From UBA1738 sp045538755 (lineage in GTDB: Bacteria > Bacillota > Clostridia > UBA1381), in the NCBI GenBank assembly GCA_045538755.1, contig JAZQEC010000034.1, positions 1-29,361 on the forward strand: a stretch of 29,361 bases of DNA, written 5' to 3'. Position 1 is the stretch's first letter, and the number at the start of each line of letters is the position of its first letter. Shown here one piece after another: positions 1-5,482 of the stretch. Made by a program: the position numbers and the translations under genes. Under the pieces are notes generated by a model that was not told where the DNA came from, did no database searches, and saw only the letters and a program-made list of their open reading frames with translations.

Positions 1-362
1 TTTTACCGAAAATTTAGCCTTTGTCATCAGCGCTTGCCTTTATTAAAGTGCGACCTGTTGGTGCGGTGCGAGCGACTTTAGCAATACTGCAAGCAAAGCT
101 TGCAGATTGCGCTTTGGAGCCAGCAAATACGGAGATTACAAAGAGGTGACCTCTTTGTTGCCTTTTCGTACTTTTGGGCAGTCAAAAGTACATATACAAA
201 AAATATTAACATATTTTGTTTTTTGATATAAACTTATACCTTTTGATGCTTTTGGTCAAGCTAACGTACACATATAAAGCATAATAACTTATTTTGCTTT
301 TTCGTATAGAATTTACGCCTTTTGGTACTTTTTGTTTTACCAAAGCACATATCTCGGGCATA
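1..362. other. Gene-free left flank with hairpins and tandem repeats
   Basis: No reading frame here has a ribosome binding site or recognisable protein. The stretch is rich in dyad symmetry: 8-bp perfect arms at 87-94/98-105 around AAA, 10-bp perfect arms at 138-147/149-158, a 9-bp inverted repeat at 168-176/183-191, and 7-bp arms at 321-327/338-344. The last two lie in successive copies of a degenerate tandem repeat. Such structure suggests a dispersed repeat or an old element remnant rather than regulation of the neighbouring minus-strand gene, which ends at 363. Confidence 0.5.
161..352. repeat. Degenerate tandem repeat, about 78-bp period, 2.4 copies
   Basis: Copies begin at 161, 239 and 318. 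Each opens with CCTTTT followed by a variable GTAC/ATGC-CTTTT block, then a partly complementary block, and in the two full copies an AT-rich tail containing ATATTTTG or TTATTTTG and a TATAxAxTTA stretch. Copies differ at many positions, so the array is old. The first block of copies 1 and 3 folds as a small hairpin (GTACTTTTG...CAAAAGTAC; TTTGGTA...TACCAAA). Confidence 0.6.
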
Positions 363-734
363 TCACGCTTTTTTTGTATTAATTCCTAAAACACCGCCAA
401 GCATTCCGGCTGCCAAAACCGAAACGCATCTCAAAACATTTCCCATTTCAAACGCAATACCGCCGCCCGAAAGGCAAGACACTAAAACAAGCACTGCAAA
501 ATATATACCGCCGAGCAAAAGTCCGTTTATAAGTCCACGGCTGTCGATGTTTTTAGCAAGCACAACAGCACCTAAAAAGACAGACAGGGCAGATAAAACA
601 AGGACAAGTGTCGATATTGTCCTGTCCGGAATGTCGGCAAAAAAGACAATGACCGCAAGAATTACCATTGCAAGGATACTTAATACAAGAGAAATTAAAA
701 CACCCTTTAAAATTTTCTTTAAGTTCTCAGCCAA
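363..734 (-). CDS. TIGR04086 family membrane protein
   Basis: A small integral membrane protein of about 123 residues with four hydrophobic segments and a short Lys-rich C-terminus (GINTKKA). The pattern matches the TIGR04086 (YrzE-like) family, often found next to yajC in Clostridia; its function is unknown. I choose the TTG at 734 as start: GGGAGG at 743-748 lies 8 nt upstream of it. The ATG at 758 would place the first codons inside a terminator hairpin and has no SD. The gene follows yajC on the same strand, so expression probably depends on read-through of that hairpin or on a promoter I do not see. Confidence 0.8.
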   Translation of the reverse strand: MAENLKKILKGVLISLVLSILAMVILAVIVFFADIPDRTISTLVLVLSALSVFLGAVVLAKNIDSRGLINGLLLGGIYFAVLVLVSCLSGGGIAFEMGNVLRCVSVLAAGMLGGVLGINTKKA

Positions 735-736
735 AC

Positions 737-780
737 AAAAAACCTCCCAAACATACATTTGTAAATGTATATTCGGAAGG
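737..780 (-). terminator. Hairpin between yajC and the TIGR04086 gene
   Basis: On the minus strand a long imperfect stem (743-758 pairing with 763-780, core AAATGTAT/ATACATTT) is followed by a run of six T (737-742). It is a factor-independent terminator placed right after yajC. Its 3' arm contains the SD of the next gene. The plus strand also ends in a T run (784-790), so the hairpin could work in both directions. Confidence 0.7.
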
Positions 781-788
781 CTGTTTTT

Positions 789-1163
789 TTATGCCTGGTC
801 GTCGTGAATAGTCTGCACAGTCTTTATGGCGCTGCGTTCAAACTTGAGAACTGAACGTTCGTTAGGGTTTCCCACAAATCCTGTTTCAATATAAACAACG
901 TCATCTTTAAGTTTGGAAATCTTTCCGCAGATTCCGCCGATTGTTACAACCTTGTCGCCAACCTGAAGTGATGCGAGCATTTGTTTTGTTTTCTTTTCTT
1001 GCTTTTTCTGTGGTCTTATAAGCATAAAATAGAAAAGAACAATCATCAGGATAAATGGAAGGAACGCTACGATTCCGCCACCTGCAGGAACTTCTCCTGT
1101 GCTTGTGCCTGCCGTCGCTACCGCCTGCTCTGCATAAGCTGTTGCTGTTAATAAATCAAACAT
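789..1163 (-). CDS. yajC: YajC family preprotein translocase subunit
   Basis: This 124-residue single-pass membrane protein is an accessory subunit of the Sec translocon (SecDF-YajC). One long hydrophobic helix spans about residues 30-50 and is followed at once by the family hallmark RPQKKQEKKTKQM. A soluble C-terminal domain then carries the conserved LQVGDKVVTIGGICGKI segment. Length is normal for the family. AAGGAG lies 9 nt before the ATG. A promoter at 1197-1225 and a terminator at 737-780 suggest it is transcribed alone or with limited read-through into the TIGR04086 gene. Preceding the TM is an Ala/Thr/Gly-rich extracytoplasmic stretch. Confidence 0.95.
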   Translation of the reverse strand: MFDLLTATAYAEQAVATAGTSTGEVPAGGGIVAFLPFILMIVLFYFMLIRPQKKQEKKTKQMLASLQVGDKVVTIGGICGKISKLKDDVVYIETGFVGNPNERSVLKFERSAIKTVQTIHDDQA

Positions 1164-1196
1164 AGTATATTTTCTCCTTTTCCATATAATAGTACT

Positions 1197-1225
1197 ATTC
1201 TAACATATTGCCCAAAATTTTGCAA
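1197..1225 (-). promoter_or_regulatory. Predicted sigma-A promoter of yajC
   Basis: Reading the minus strand, TTGCAA (1220-1225), a 17-nt spacer and TAGAAT (1197-1202) precede yajC by about 30 nt. The -35 box is just past the mecA stop codon. Confidence 0.6.
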
Positions 1226-1228
1226 TAG

Positions 1229-1783
1229 TTAATTCAACTTTTTTAGCCCTGCCGCCATACCCATAAGTCTGTAACCGCCGGCAAGAAGATTGCCGTATTC
1301 GGCGAGAATGCTTTCAGCTATGGGAGATTTGCGATTTTTGAAAGAATATTCATATATCAAAATCGGAATACGTCTTCTTGGAACAGCGAGATAAAACTTG
1401 CTGTGATAGGTATAAAGCTTCATATTCAAAAGATATAGCGGCGACACATTTTTAAGCATACCGAGCAGGTTATCGAAGGACAAAAACTCAAAAACGACAG
1501 TATCGCCCTTTTTTAAGGAAGGTATTATGCGGCTTTTTTCGGCATTTGATCTTGAAAGCATTAAAACAATCCCGCCGTCTACCTGTGTTGCTTCAACAAG
1601 CATCTGCCCGTCTTCTGCCGAAAAGCCCGTCTGCACCTTTACTGCGTCCATAACCTCGCACAAAAATCTGCCAAGCTCAGGTGAGCCAGGCGAGAGCGAA
1701 GATAAATCTATTTTCATATTTTTGAGGTCATTTTCGTATAAAACAACCTTTATCCTACCCTGTTCAAGCTTTACGATTTTCAT
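1229..1783 (-). CDS. mecA: Adaptor protein MecA
   Basis: MecA proteins deliver substrates (ComK in Bacillus) to the ClpC-ClpP protease. The N-terminus has the typical MKI-x-K-x(5)-KVVLYENDL opening of the substrate-binding domain. The C-terminal half (from about residue 90: DTVVFEFLSFDNLLGM) matches the ClpC-binding domain. At 184 residues it is shorter than the 218 residues of B. subtilis MecA, the loss being mostly in the acidic linker. comEC is encoded about 5 kb away, but nothing here shows that MecA controls competence in this organism. The SD is weak. A likely promoter lies at 1808-1836. Confidence 0.85.
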   Translation of the reverse strand: MKIVKLEQGRIKVVLYENDLKNMKIDLSSLSPGSPELGRFLCEVMDAVKVQTGFSAEDGQMLVEATQVDGGIVLMLSRSNAEKSRIIPSLKKGDTVVFEFLSFDNLLGMLKNVSPLYLLNMKLYTYHSKFYLAVPRRRIPILIYEYSFKNRKSPIAESILAEYGNLLAGGYRLMGMAAGLKKLN

Positions 1784-1807
1784 TTATACCACTTCCATTC
1801 TATAATT

Positions 1808-1836
1808 ATTATACTATTGTAAATGGTTTTTGGGAA
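1808..1836 (-). promoter_or_regulatory. Possible promoter of mecA
   Basis: TATAAT (1808-1813 on the minus strand) with TTCCCA (1831-1836) 17 nt upstream. The -35 is poor; the -10 is consensus. Confidence 0.4.
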
Positions 1837-1865
1837 TAGAAAATCGGTTTTTTCAAGAAATTAAC

Positions 1866-1897
1866 AAAAAAACACAGCTGCCCAAAAAGCAACTGTG
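1866..1897 (-). terminator. Terminator of the infC-rpmI-rplT operon
   Basis: Minus-strand stem CACAGTTGC/GCAGCTGTG (arms 1889-1897 and 1873-1881, one G-U pair), 7-nt loop, then seven T (1866-1872), directly after the rplT stop. Confidence 0.9.
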
Positions 1898-1903
1898 AAA
1901 TTT

Positions 1904-2260
1904 TTAGTTAAGTGCATTCTTTGCTGTTTCAACAAGTGATGCAAATGCCTTAGGATCAGCGATAGCGATTTCAGAAAGCATCTTTCTGTTCATTTCGATA
2001 CCTGATTTCTTAAGACCGTTCATAAATGTTGAATAGTTCATACCATTCATCTTAGCTGCAGCAGAGATTCTTGCAATCCAAAGACGTCTGAAATCTCTCT
2101 TTCTATGCTTTCTTCCGATGTAAGCATTCTGCATTGAACGCATAACAGCCTGATTAGCAACTCTATACAGCTTTGACTCACCGCCTCTGAAACCTTTAGC
2201 AAGCTTCAGAACCTTTTTGTGATGTTTTCTTGTATTTAAAGCACCTTTTACTCTAGCCAT
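1904..2260 (-). CDS. rplT: 50S ribosomal protein L20
   Basis: L20 binds 23S rRNA early in large-subunit assembly. The 118-residue product has the expected length and a basic N-terminal extension (MARVKGALNTRKHHKKVLKLAKGF split over residues 1-24), followed by YRVANQAVMR and the globular RNA-binding domain (GMNYSTFMNGLKKSGIEMNRK). It is the last gene of infC-rpmI-rplT, 24 nt after rpmI, with an AGAGAGGT SD. In Bacillus L20 represses its own operon by binding the leader upstream of infC; the leader at 3027-3210 fits this scheme. Confidence 0.98.
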   Translation of the reverse strand: MARVKGALNTRKHHKKVLKLAKGFRGGESKLYRVANQAVMRSMQNAYIGRKHRKRDFRRLWIARISAAAKMNGMNYSTFMNGLKKSGIEMNRKMLSEIAIADPKAFASLVETAKNALN

Positions 2261-2284
2261 TCTTATACTACCTCTCTTTCAATC

Positions 2285-2482
2285 TTACTTGTAAGGAATT
2301 AACTTCTTGATTACTGCTGCATTAGCTTTAGCGCAGTAAGCCTGCTTACGAAGATGTCTTTTTCTCTTTGTTGTTTTCTTGTTCAGAATGTGTCTTCTGA
2401 AAGCTCTGTTCATTTTTACCTTACCTTTTTTAGTAAGATTAAATCTCTTAGCAGCTCCTCTATGTGTCTTAATTTTAGGCAT
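2285..2482 (-). CDS. rpmI: 50S ribosomal protein L35
   Basis: A 65-residue, strongly basic protein with the family signature: MPKIKTHRGAAKRF at the N-terminus, then KGKVKMNRAFRRHIL and KTTKRKRHLRK. The length equals that of typical L35. GGAGAG lies 8 nt before the ATG. It sits between infC (28 nt) and rplT (24 nt), the conserved bacterial order, and is co-transcribed with them. Confidence 0.98.
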   Translation of the reverse strand: MPKIKTHRGAAKRFNLTKKGKVKMNRAFRRHILNKKTTKRKRHLRKQAYCAKANAAVIKKLIPYK

Positions 2483-2510
2483 AGTGATTCTCTCCTTCCA
2501 ATTTTAACTA

Positions 2511-3026
2511 TTACTGCGTTATCGGTGCAAGAAACATTGTCATGTTTCTGCCTTCTAGCTTAGCAGGTCTGTCAACACTGCCAACCTCTTTTACGTTTTC
2601 GGCAAATCTTGCGAGCAGAACTTCACCTATTTCAGAATGGCTCACTTCACGACCTCGGAAACGAACTGTTACCTTTACCTTGTCTCCTTTTGACAAAAAC
2701 TTTGAAGCATTTCTGCACTTTGTATTAAAGTCGTTTGTGTCAATAGACGGCGACAGCTGAACCTCTTTGATGTTTATAACTTTTTGGTTCTTCCTGTTTT
2801 CCTTTTCGCGTTTTTGAAGCTCGAATCTGTATTTACCAAAATTCATAATTTTGCATACAGGCGGCTTTGCTGTCGGTGCAATATTAACCAGATCAAGACC
2901 TTTAGATTGGGCAATTTTTAATGCCTCGTCAGATGACATTACGCCAAGCTGTTCTCCGTCTTGAGTAACTACACGGACTTCTTTTTCGCGAATTTCCTCG
3001 TTTGCTTGCAATTCTTGTTTAGCTAT
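2511..3026 (-). CDS. infC: Translation initiation factor IF-3 (AUA start)
   Basis: IF-3 blocks premature 30S-50S joining and discriminates against non-canonical start codons. The product shows the N-domain (QANEEIREKEVRVVTQDGEQLG, then KPPVCKIMNFGKYRFE) and the C-domain (VTVRFRGREVSHSEIG; ending FLAPITQ). I place the start at ATA (3024-3026): GGGAGGG at 3033-3039 is 6 nt upstream, ideal spacing. The first ATG in frame (3062) has no SD. The ATG at 3041 overlaps the SD itself. A rare AUU/AUA/AUC start is a known infC feature that lets IF-3 limit its own synthesis. This gives 171 residues plus stop, normal for IF-3. Confidence 0.93.
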   Translation of the reverse strand: MAKQELQANEEIREKEVRVVTQDGEQLGVMSSDEALKIAQSKGLDLVNIAPTAKPPVCKIMNFGKYRFELQKREKENRKNQKVINIKEVQLSPSIDTNDFNTKCRNASKFLSKGDKVKVTVRFRGREVSHSEIGEVLLARFAENVKEVGSVDRPAKLEGRNMTMFLAPITQ

Positions 3027-3210
3027 GTGAATCCCTCCCATAAAATTTATGCCCAAAGGCACCCGATTTCACGCAATCTGCATTTTTTCAACAAAAAAGC
3101 GGATATAAATATATCCGCAAAAATGAACAACACAAAAATTGTATTTTGAACATTATTTACCGCAAAACCTGCGTCGTACGGTGAGAACGGATATATTCTG
3201 CTTGTTTTAC
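3027..3210 (-). promoter_or_regulatory. L20-type leader (attenuator) of infC-rpmI-rplT
   Basis: About 180 nt of untranslated RNA lie between the predicted transcription start (~3210) and infC. It contains a strong intrinsic terminator (3093-3118) ahead of the first gene, and upstream complementary segments (3160-3190) that could form an alternative fold. Position and layout match the L20 leader of Bacillota, where L20 binding favours termination. I did not verify the L20-binding core against the family covariance model. Confidence 0.65.
3093..3118 (-). terminator. Intrinsic terminator inside the infC leader
   Basis: Perfect 9-bp stem GCGGATATA/TATATCCGC (3110-3118 and 3099-3107) followed on the minus strand by six T (3093-3098). 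It stands about 70 nt before the infC start, so it must act as an attenuator. Confidence 0.9.
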
Positions 3211-3216
3211 CGTATT

Positions 3217-3245
3217 ATTATACTATGTTCATTTTCGTTTGTCAA
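3217..3245 (-). promoter_or_regulatory. Consensus promoter of infC-rpmI-rplT
   Basis: TTGACA (3240-3245), 17-nt spacer, TATAAT (3217-3222) on the minus strand: a perfect sigma-A promoter, as expected for ribosomal protein genes. Confidence 0.9.
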
Positions 3246-3299
3246 GCATTTTTTTAAAAATTTTCATTATTAAGGAAATTTTGTATTTCAAGGACAGAA

Positions 3300-3339
3300 T
3301 AACAAAACTGCCGCCTAATTCCAACGAAGGAAGGCGGCA
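3300..3339 (-). terminator. Terminator after the SDR gene
   Basis: Minus-strand stem TGCCGCCT/AGGCGGCA (arms 3332-3339 and 3309-3316), extended inward by TCC/GGA, then GTTTTGTT. It closes the araC-SDR transcript. Confidence 0.8.
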
Positions 3340-3366
3340 CTATACGGCACTATATTAAAAGCTTTT

Positions 3367-4083
3367 TTATATATACATTCCGCCGTTTATCCCAATCACC
3401 TGCCCTGTGATATAATCAGCGGCAGAAGATGCTAAAAACAGAACGGTTTTAGCGACTTCCTCAGGAGCGCCTATTCGCATAAGCGGGATATCGTCGCAAA
3501 GTGCAGATTTTGTTTCTTCATCAAGAAGGGCGTTCATTTCGGTATCGATTACGCCGGGAGTTATGCAGTTTACGCATATTCCTGACGGGCCGAGTTCTTT
3601 TGCAAGTGCTTTTGTAAATCCTATTAATGCGGCTTTTGATGCAGAATAATGAACCTCGCAGGATGCGCCGGTTTCGCCCCATATTGAGGAAATATTTATG
3701 ATTTTTCCGCTTTTTTTGTTAATCATATCAGGCAGAAATGCTTTTGTCATCAAAAATGCACCACGAACATTGACGTCAAACATTCTGTCCCAGTCTGCGG
3801 TCGAGATGTCATTAAACATCTTTATCTGCGCAATTCCTGCGTTGTTTATAAGTACGTCAATTTTGCAGCATTCAGAATGGATTTTCTCTGCCGCCGCGTT
3901 AACGTCAGTCTCATTTGAAATATCTGCCTTCACGGCGGTTGCGCCTGTTTTTTCAGCAAGGGCTTTGGCACGAAGGTCATTTTTTTCATATATTATATAC
4001 ACCCTGTCGCCGTTTTGACAAAAAGACTCGGTAATAGCTGCTCCGATTCCGCGAGAGCCGCCTGTTATAACTACATTTCTCAT
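3367..4083 (-). CDS. SDR family NAD(P)-dependent oxidoreductase, FabG-like
   Basis: A classical short-chain dehydrogenase/reductase of 238 residues. Visible motifs: the dinucleotide-binding TGGSRGIG near the N-terminus, NNAG (about residue 84), the catalytic Ser in ISSIWGE, and the YSASKAA Tyr-Lys pair. The C-terminus ends GQVIGINGGMYI. It resembles 3-oxoacyl-ACP reductase and also YmfI, the reductase that finishes elongation factor P modification in Bacillus; I cannot decide between them. Start chosen at the ATG at 4083, 6 nt after AGGAG; the ATG at 4089 overlaps that SD. It lies about 50 nt downstream of the AraC regulator gene on the same strand, so the two may form an operon. Confidence 0.88.
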   Translation of the reverse strand: MRNVVITGGSRGIGAAITESFCQNGDRVYIIYEKNDLRAKALAEKTGATAVKADISNETDVNAAAEKIHSECCKIDVLINNAGIAQIKMFNDISTADWDRMFDVNVRGAFLMTKAFLPDMINKKSGKIINISSIWGETGASCEVHYSASKAALIGFTKALAKELGPSGICVNCITPGVIDTEMNALLDEETKSALCDDIPLMRIGAPEEVAKTVLFLASSAADYITGQVIGINGGMYI

Positions 4084-4095
4084 AGCCATCTCCTG

Positions 4096-4146
4096 TTATA
4101 TTGAAATTTATTCTTTTTCCTTTTATATTGAAACCTATTCTTTTCC
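4096..4146. repeat. Two copies of a ~25-bp direct repeat between araC-like and SDR genes
   Basis: Positions 4096-4120 and 4123-4146 share TTATATTGAAA-x2-TATTCTTTT-CC with few differences, at a 27-bp period. The second copy spans the stop codon of the regulator gene. It looks like a local tandem duplication. Confidence 0.7.
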
Positions 4147-4953
4147 GGCACTAAGCTTTTTCTTTATAAATGATTTTGGTGATACGCCGTACATATTTTT
4201 GAATTTTACTGAAAAATAGTTGCTGTCTGCAAACCCACATTCGGCAGCAATTTGCGTAATGGAAGTCTTTGGTGACTGCGAAAGCAGGGATTCTGCTTTT
4301 TGCAGGCGAAGAATGGTTAAGTATTCGCAAAAGCCGAAGCCTGTCTCCTTTTTAAACATTCTGGAAAAGTGAACGGGAGTTACCGAAGACATACGCGCAA
4401 TTTCGGAAAGTGAAATGTCGCTTGTGAAGTTGTTTTGCAGATAGTCTATCGCGCGCTCTATGTAATCATGCCCCGATGAAATTTGCGTACGTGTTTTTAA
4501 GTTTCTGGCAAGCAGAAAAAAAAGCATATGCGTAAGGCAACGCAGAATATCCTCATGCATTGAGTCAGAATTTGTGTACTCTTCTTCGATTTTCATAAAA
4601 AGGTCTTCTACCTCATCGGATATGTCGGGATTGCGGTAAAGGTACAGCATTTGCCCGAGCATAGGACGGACGGAGGCTGGAATAAACCTGTGTGAGCAGT
4701 TTATAAGTATTCGTGAATGTTCAAGCGACCTGTACTCTGTGTTGTGAATTGTTCCTTCAGGAACAAGAATGATATCGCCGGGAACAAGGTCGTATGATTT
4801 GTTGTCAATAAAGTAAACACACGTTCCGCTTGTTATGTAATAAATTTCGAATAAGTTGTGATAATGACGGTCTGCGATTGGTTTATTACTATTAGTAACA
4901 ATATCACGGTGAAAATAAAATTTTTGATTTTCTTCAAATTTATTATACTTCAT
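4135..4953 (-). CDS. AraC family transcriptional regulator (cupin + HTH)
   Basis: A cytoplasmic regulator of 272 residues. The N-terminal half is a cupin-like sensor (RHYHNLFEIYYITSG, then LVPGDIILVPEG, residues ~30-75). The C-terminal ~100 residues hold the two HTH motifs of AraC/XylS proteins: ISLSEIARMSSVTPVHFSRM and ITQIAAECGFADSNYFSVKF, followed by GVSPKSF. Cupin AraC proteins often sense small sugars or related ligands; the ligand here is unknown. Start chosen at 4953, after GAGGTGAG. The longer reading (to 5031) would add a hydrophobic stretch lacking an SD and running across the promoter. The downstream SDR gene is a likely target or operon partner. Confidence 0.9.
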   Translation of the reverse strand: MKYNKFEENQKFYFHRDIVTNSNKPIADRHYHNLFEIYYITSGTCVYFIDNKSYDLVPGDIILVPEGTIHNTEYRSLEHSRILINCSHRFIPASVRPMLGQMLYLYRNPDISDEVEDLFMKIEEEYTNSDSMHEDILRCLTHMLFFLLARNLKTRTQISSGHDYIERAIDYLQNNFTSDISLSEIARMSSVTPVHFSRMFKKETGFGFCEYLTILRLQKAESLLSQSPKTSITQIAAECGFADSNYFSVKFKNMYGVSPKSFIKKKLSAGKE

Positions 4954-4972
4954 AGTGCTCACCTCATATAAA

Positions 4973-5001
4973 ATTATAGCATAAGAGGTTAAAATAATCA
5001 A
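4973..5001 (-). promoter_or_regulatory. Predicted promoter of the AraC-type gene
   Basis: TTGATT (4996-5001), 17-nt spacer, TATAAT (4973-4978) on the minus strand. The expected start point (~4966) leaves only about 13 nt of leader, just enough for the SD. Confidence 0.6.
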
Positions 5002-5030
5002 GAAATTGAAAGAGAATAGTGTAAAAAACA

Positions 5031-5057
5031 AAAAAATCGGACAATGTCCGATTTTTT
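5031..5057. terminator. Bidirectional terminator after tRNA-Leu
   Basis: Symmetric hairpin with A6-TCGGACA / TGTCCGA-T6 arms (5031-5043 and 5045-5057). It ends the tRNA transcript on the minus strand and has a T run on both strands. Confidence 0.85.
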
Positions 5058-5067
5058 AAATTATGTT

Positions 5068-5154
5068 TGGTGCCGCTGGTCGGGGTCGAACCGACACGGT
5101 ATTACTACCACGAGATTTTGAGTCTCGCACGTCTGCCAATTCCATCACAGCGGC
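5068..5154 (-). tRNA. tRNA-Leu (anticodon CAA)
   Basis: The minus strand gives an 87-nt class II tRNA. The acceptor stem GCCGCTG/CAGCGGC is followed by discriminator A and an encoded CCA (5068-5070). The anticodon stem CGAGA/TCTCG encloses loop CTCAAAA, anticodon CAA, read as leucine UUG. The long variable arm (TGGTAGTAATACCG) and the T-arm GTCGGTTCGACCCCGAC are intact. It is a single tRNA with its own promoter and terminator. Confidence 0.96.
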
Positions 5155-5173
5155 TCATTTAAACTGCCTAACT

Positions 5174-5202
5174 ATTATACACTATTTTTTTTTATTTGTC
5201 AA
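5174..5202 (-). promoter_or_regulatory. Consensus promoter of tRNA-Leu
   Basis: TTGACA (5197-5202), 17-nt A-rich spacer, TATAAT (5174-5179) on the minus strand, about 20 nt before the mature tRNA 5' end. Confidence 0.9.
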
Positions 5203-5246
5203 TCTATTAATTTAAATGATACAGATTTTTTTATAAAAATGTAATA

Positions 5247-5457
5247 TTGTAACAAATTTTAACTGTAAAATTTGAAAATACAAAATTTTTTTCAAAATGC
5301 ACATTTTTTGTAATATCGAATAAAATCGCATAGCAATGCGGGTTTTGGAGGTCGGATTAAAGAAAAAGCTCAGGCGAAATTGTTACAAAATTATAAAAAC
5401 TTGTTAAAAATGTTTGACAAAATACATTTTTTGGTGTATAATAATTTTGTAACAATT
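5247..5457. promoter_or_regulatory. TTGTWACAA boxes and 17-bp inverted repeat around the NlpC/P60 promoter
   Basis: The 9-bp palindrome-like box TTGTWACAA occurs at 5247-5255, 5380-5388 and 5447-5455. The last two sit in a perfect 17-bp inverted repeat (AATTGTTACAAAATTAT at 5378-5394, its complement at 5441-5457). The promoter -35 lies between the arms and the right arm starts in the -10 and covers the transcription start. This is the layout of a repressor or looping operator. I see no match to the WalR box spacing (TGTWAH-N5-TGTWAH). Confidence 0.6.
5414..5442 (+). promoter_or_regulatory. Consensus promoter of the NlpC/P60 gene
   Basis: TTGACA (5414-5419), 17-nt spacer, TATAAT (5437-5442), followed 40 nt later by AGGAGG and the ATG. 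Confidence 0.9.
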
Positions 5458-5482
5458 AAGAAACAATTTTAGGAGGTTTATC

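Noticed and set aside
161..352. Repeats at the left end as a CRISPR array
   Set aside because: Only two full units, both degenerate along the whole 78 bp with no constant repeat/variable spacer pattern, and no cas genes.
322..807. Long plus-strand frame opposite the TIGR04086 gene
   Set aside because: It is antisense to a gene with clear membrane-protein sequence and an SD, and itself has neither.
5325..5378. Possible riboswitch (c-di-AMP ydaO type) before the wall hydrolase
   Set aside because: The consensus promoter at 5414-5442 lies downstream of this segment, so it would not be in the transcript, and no ydaO core sequence was recognised.
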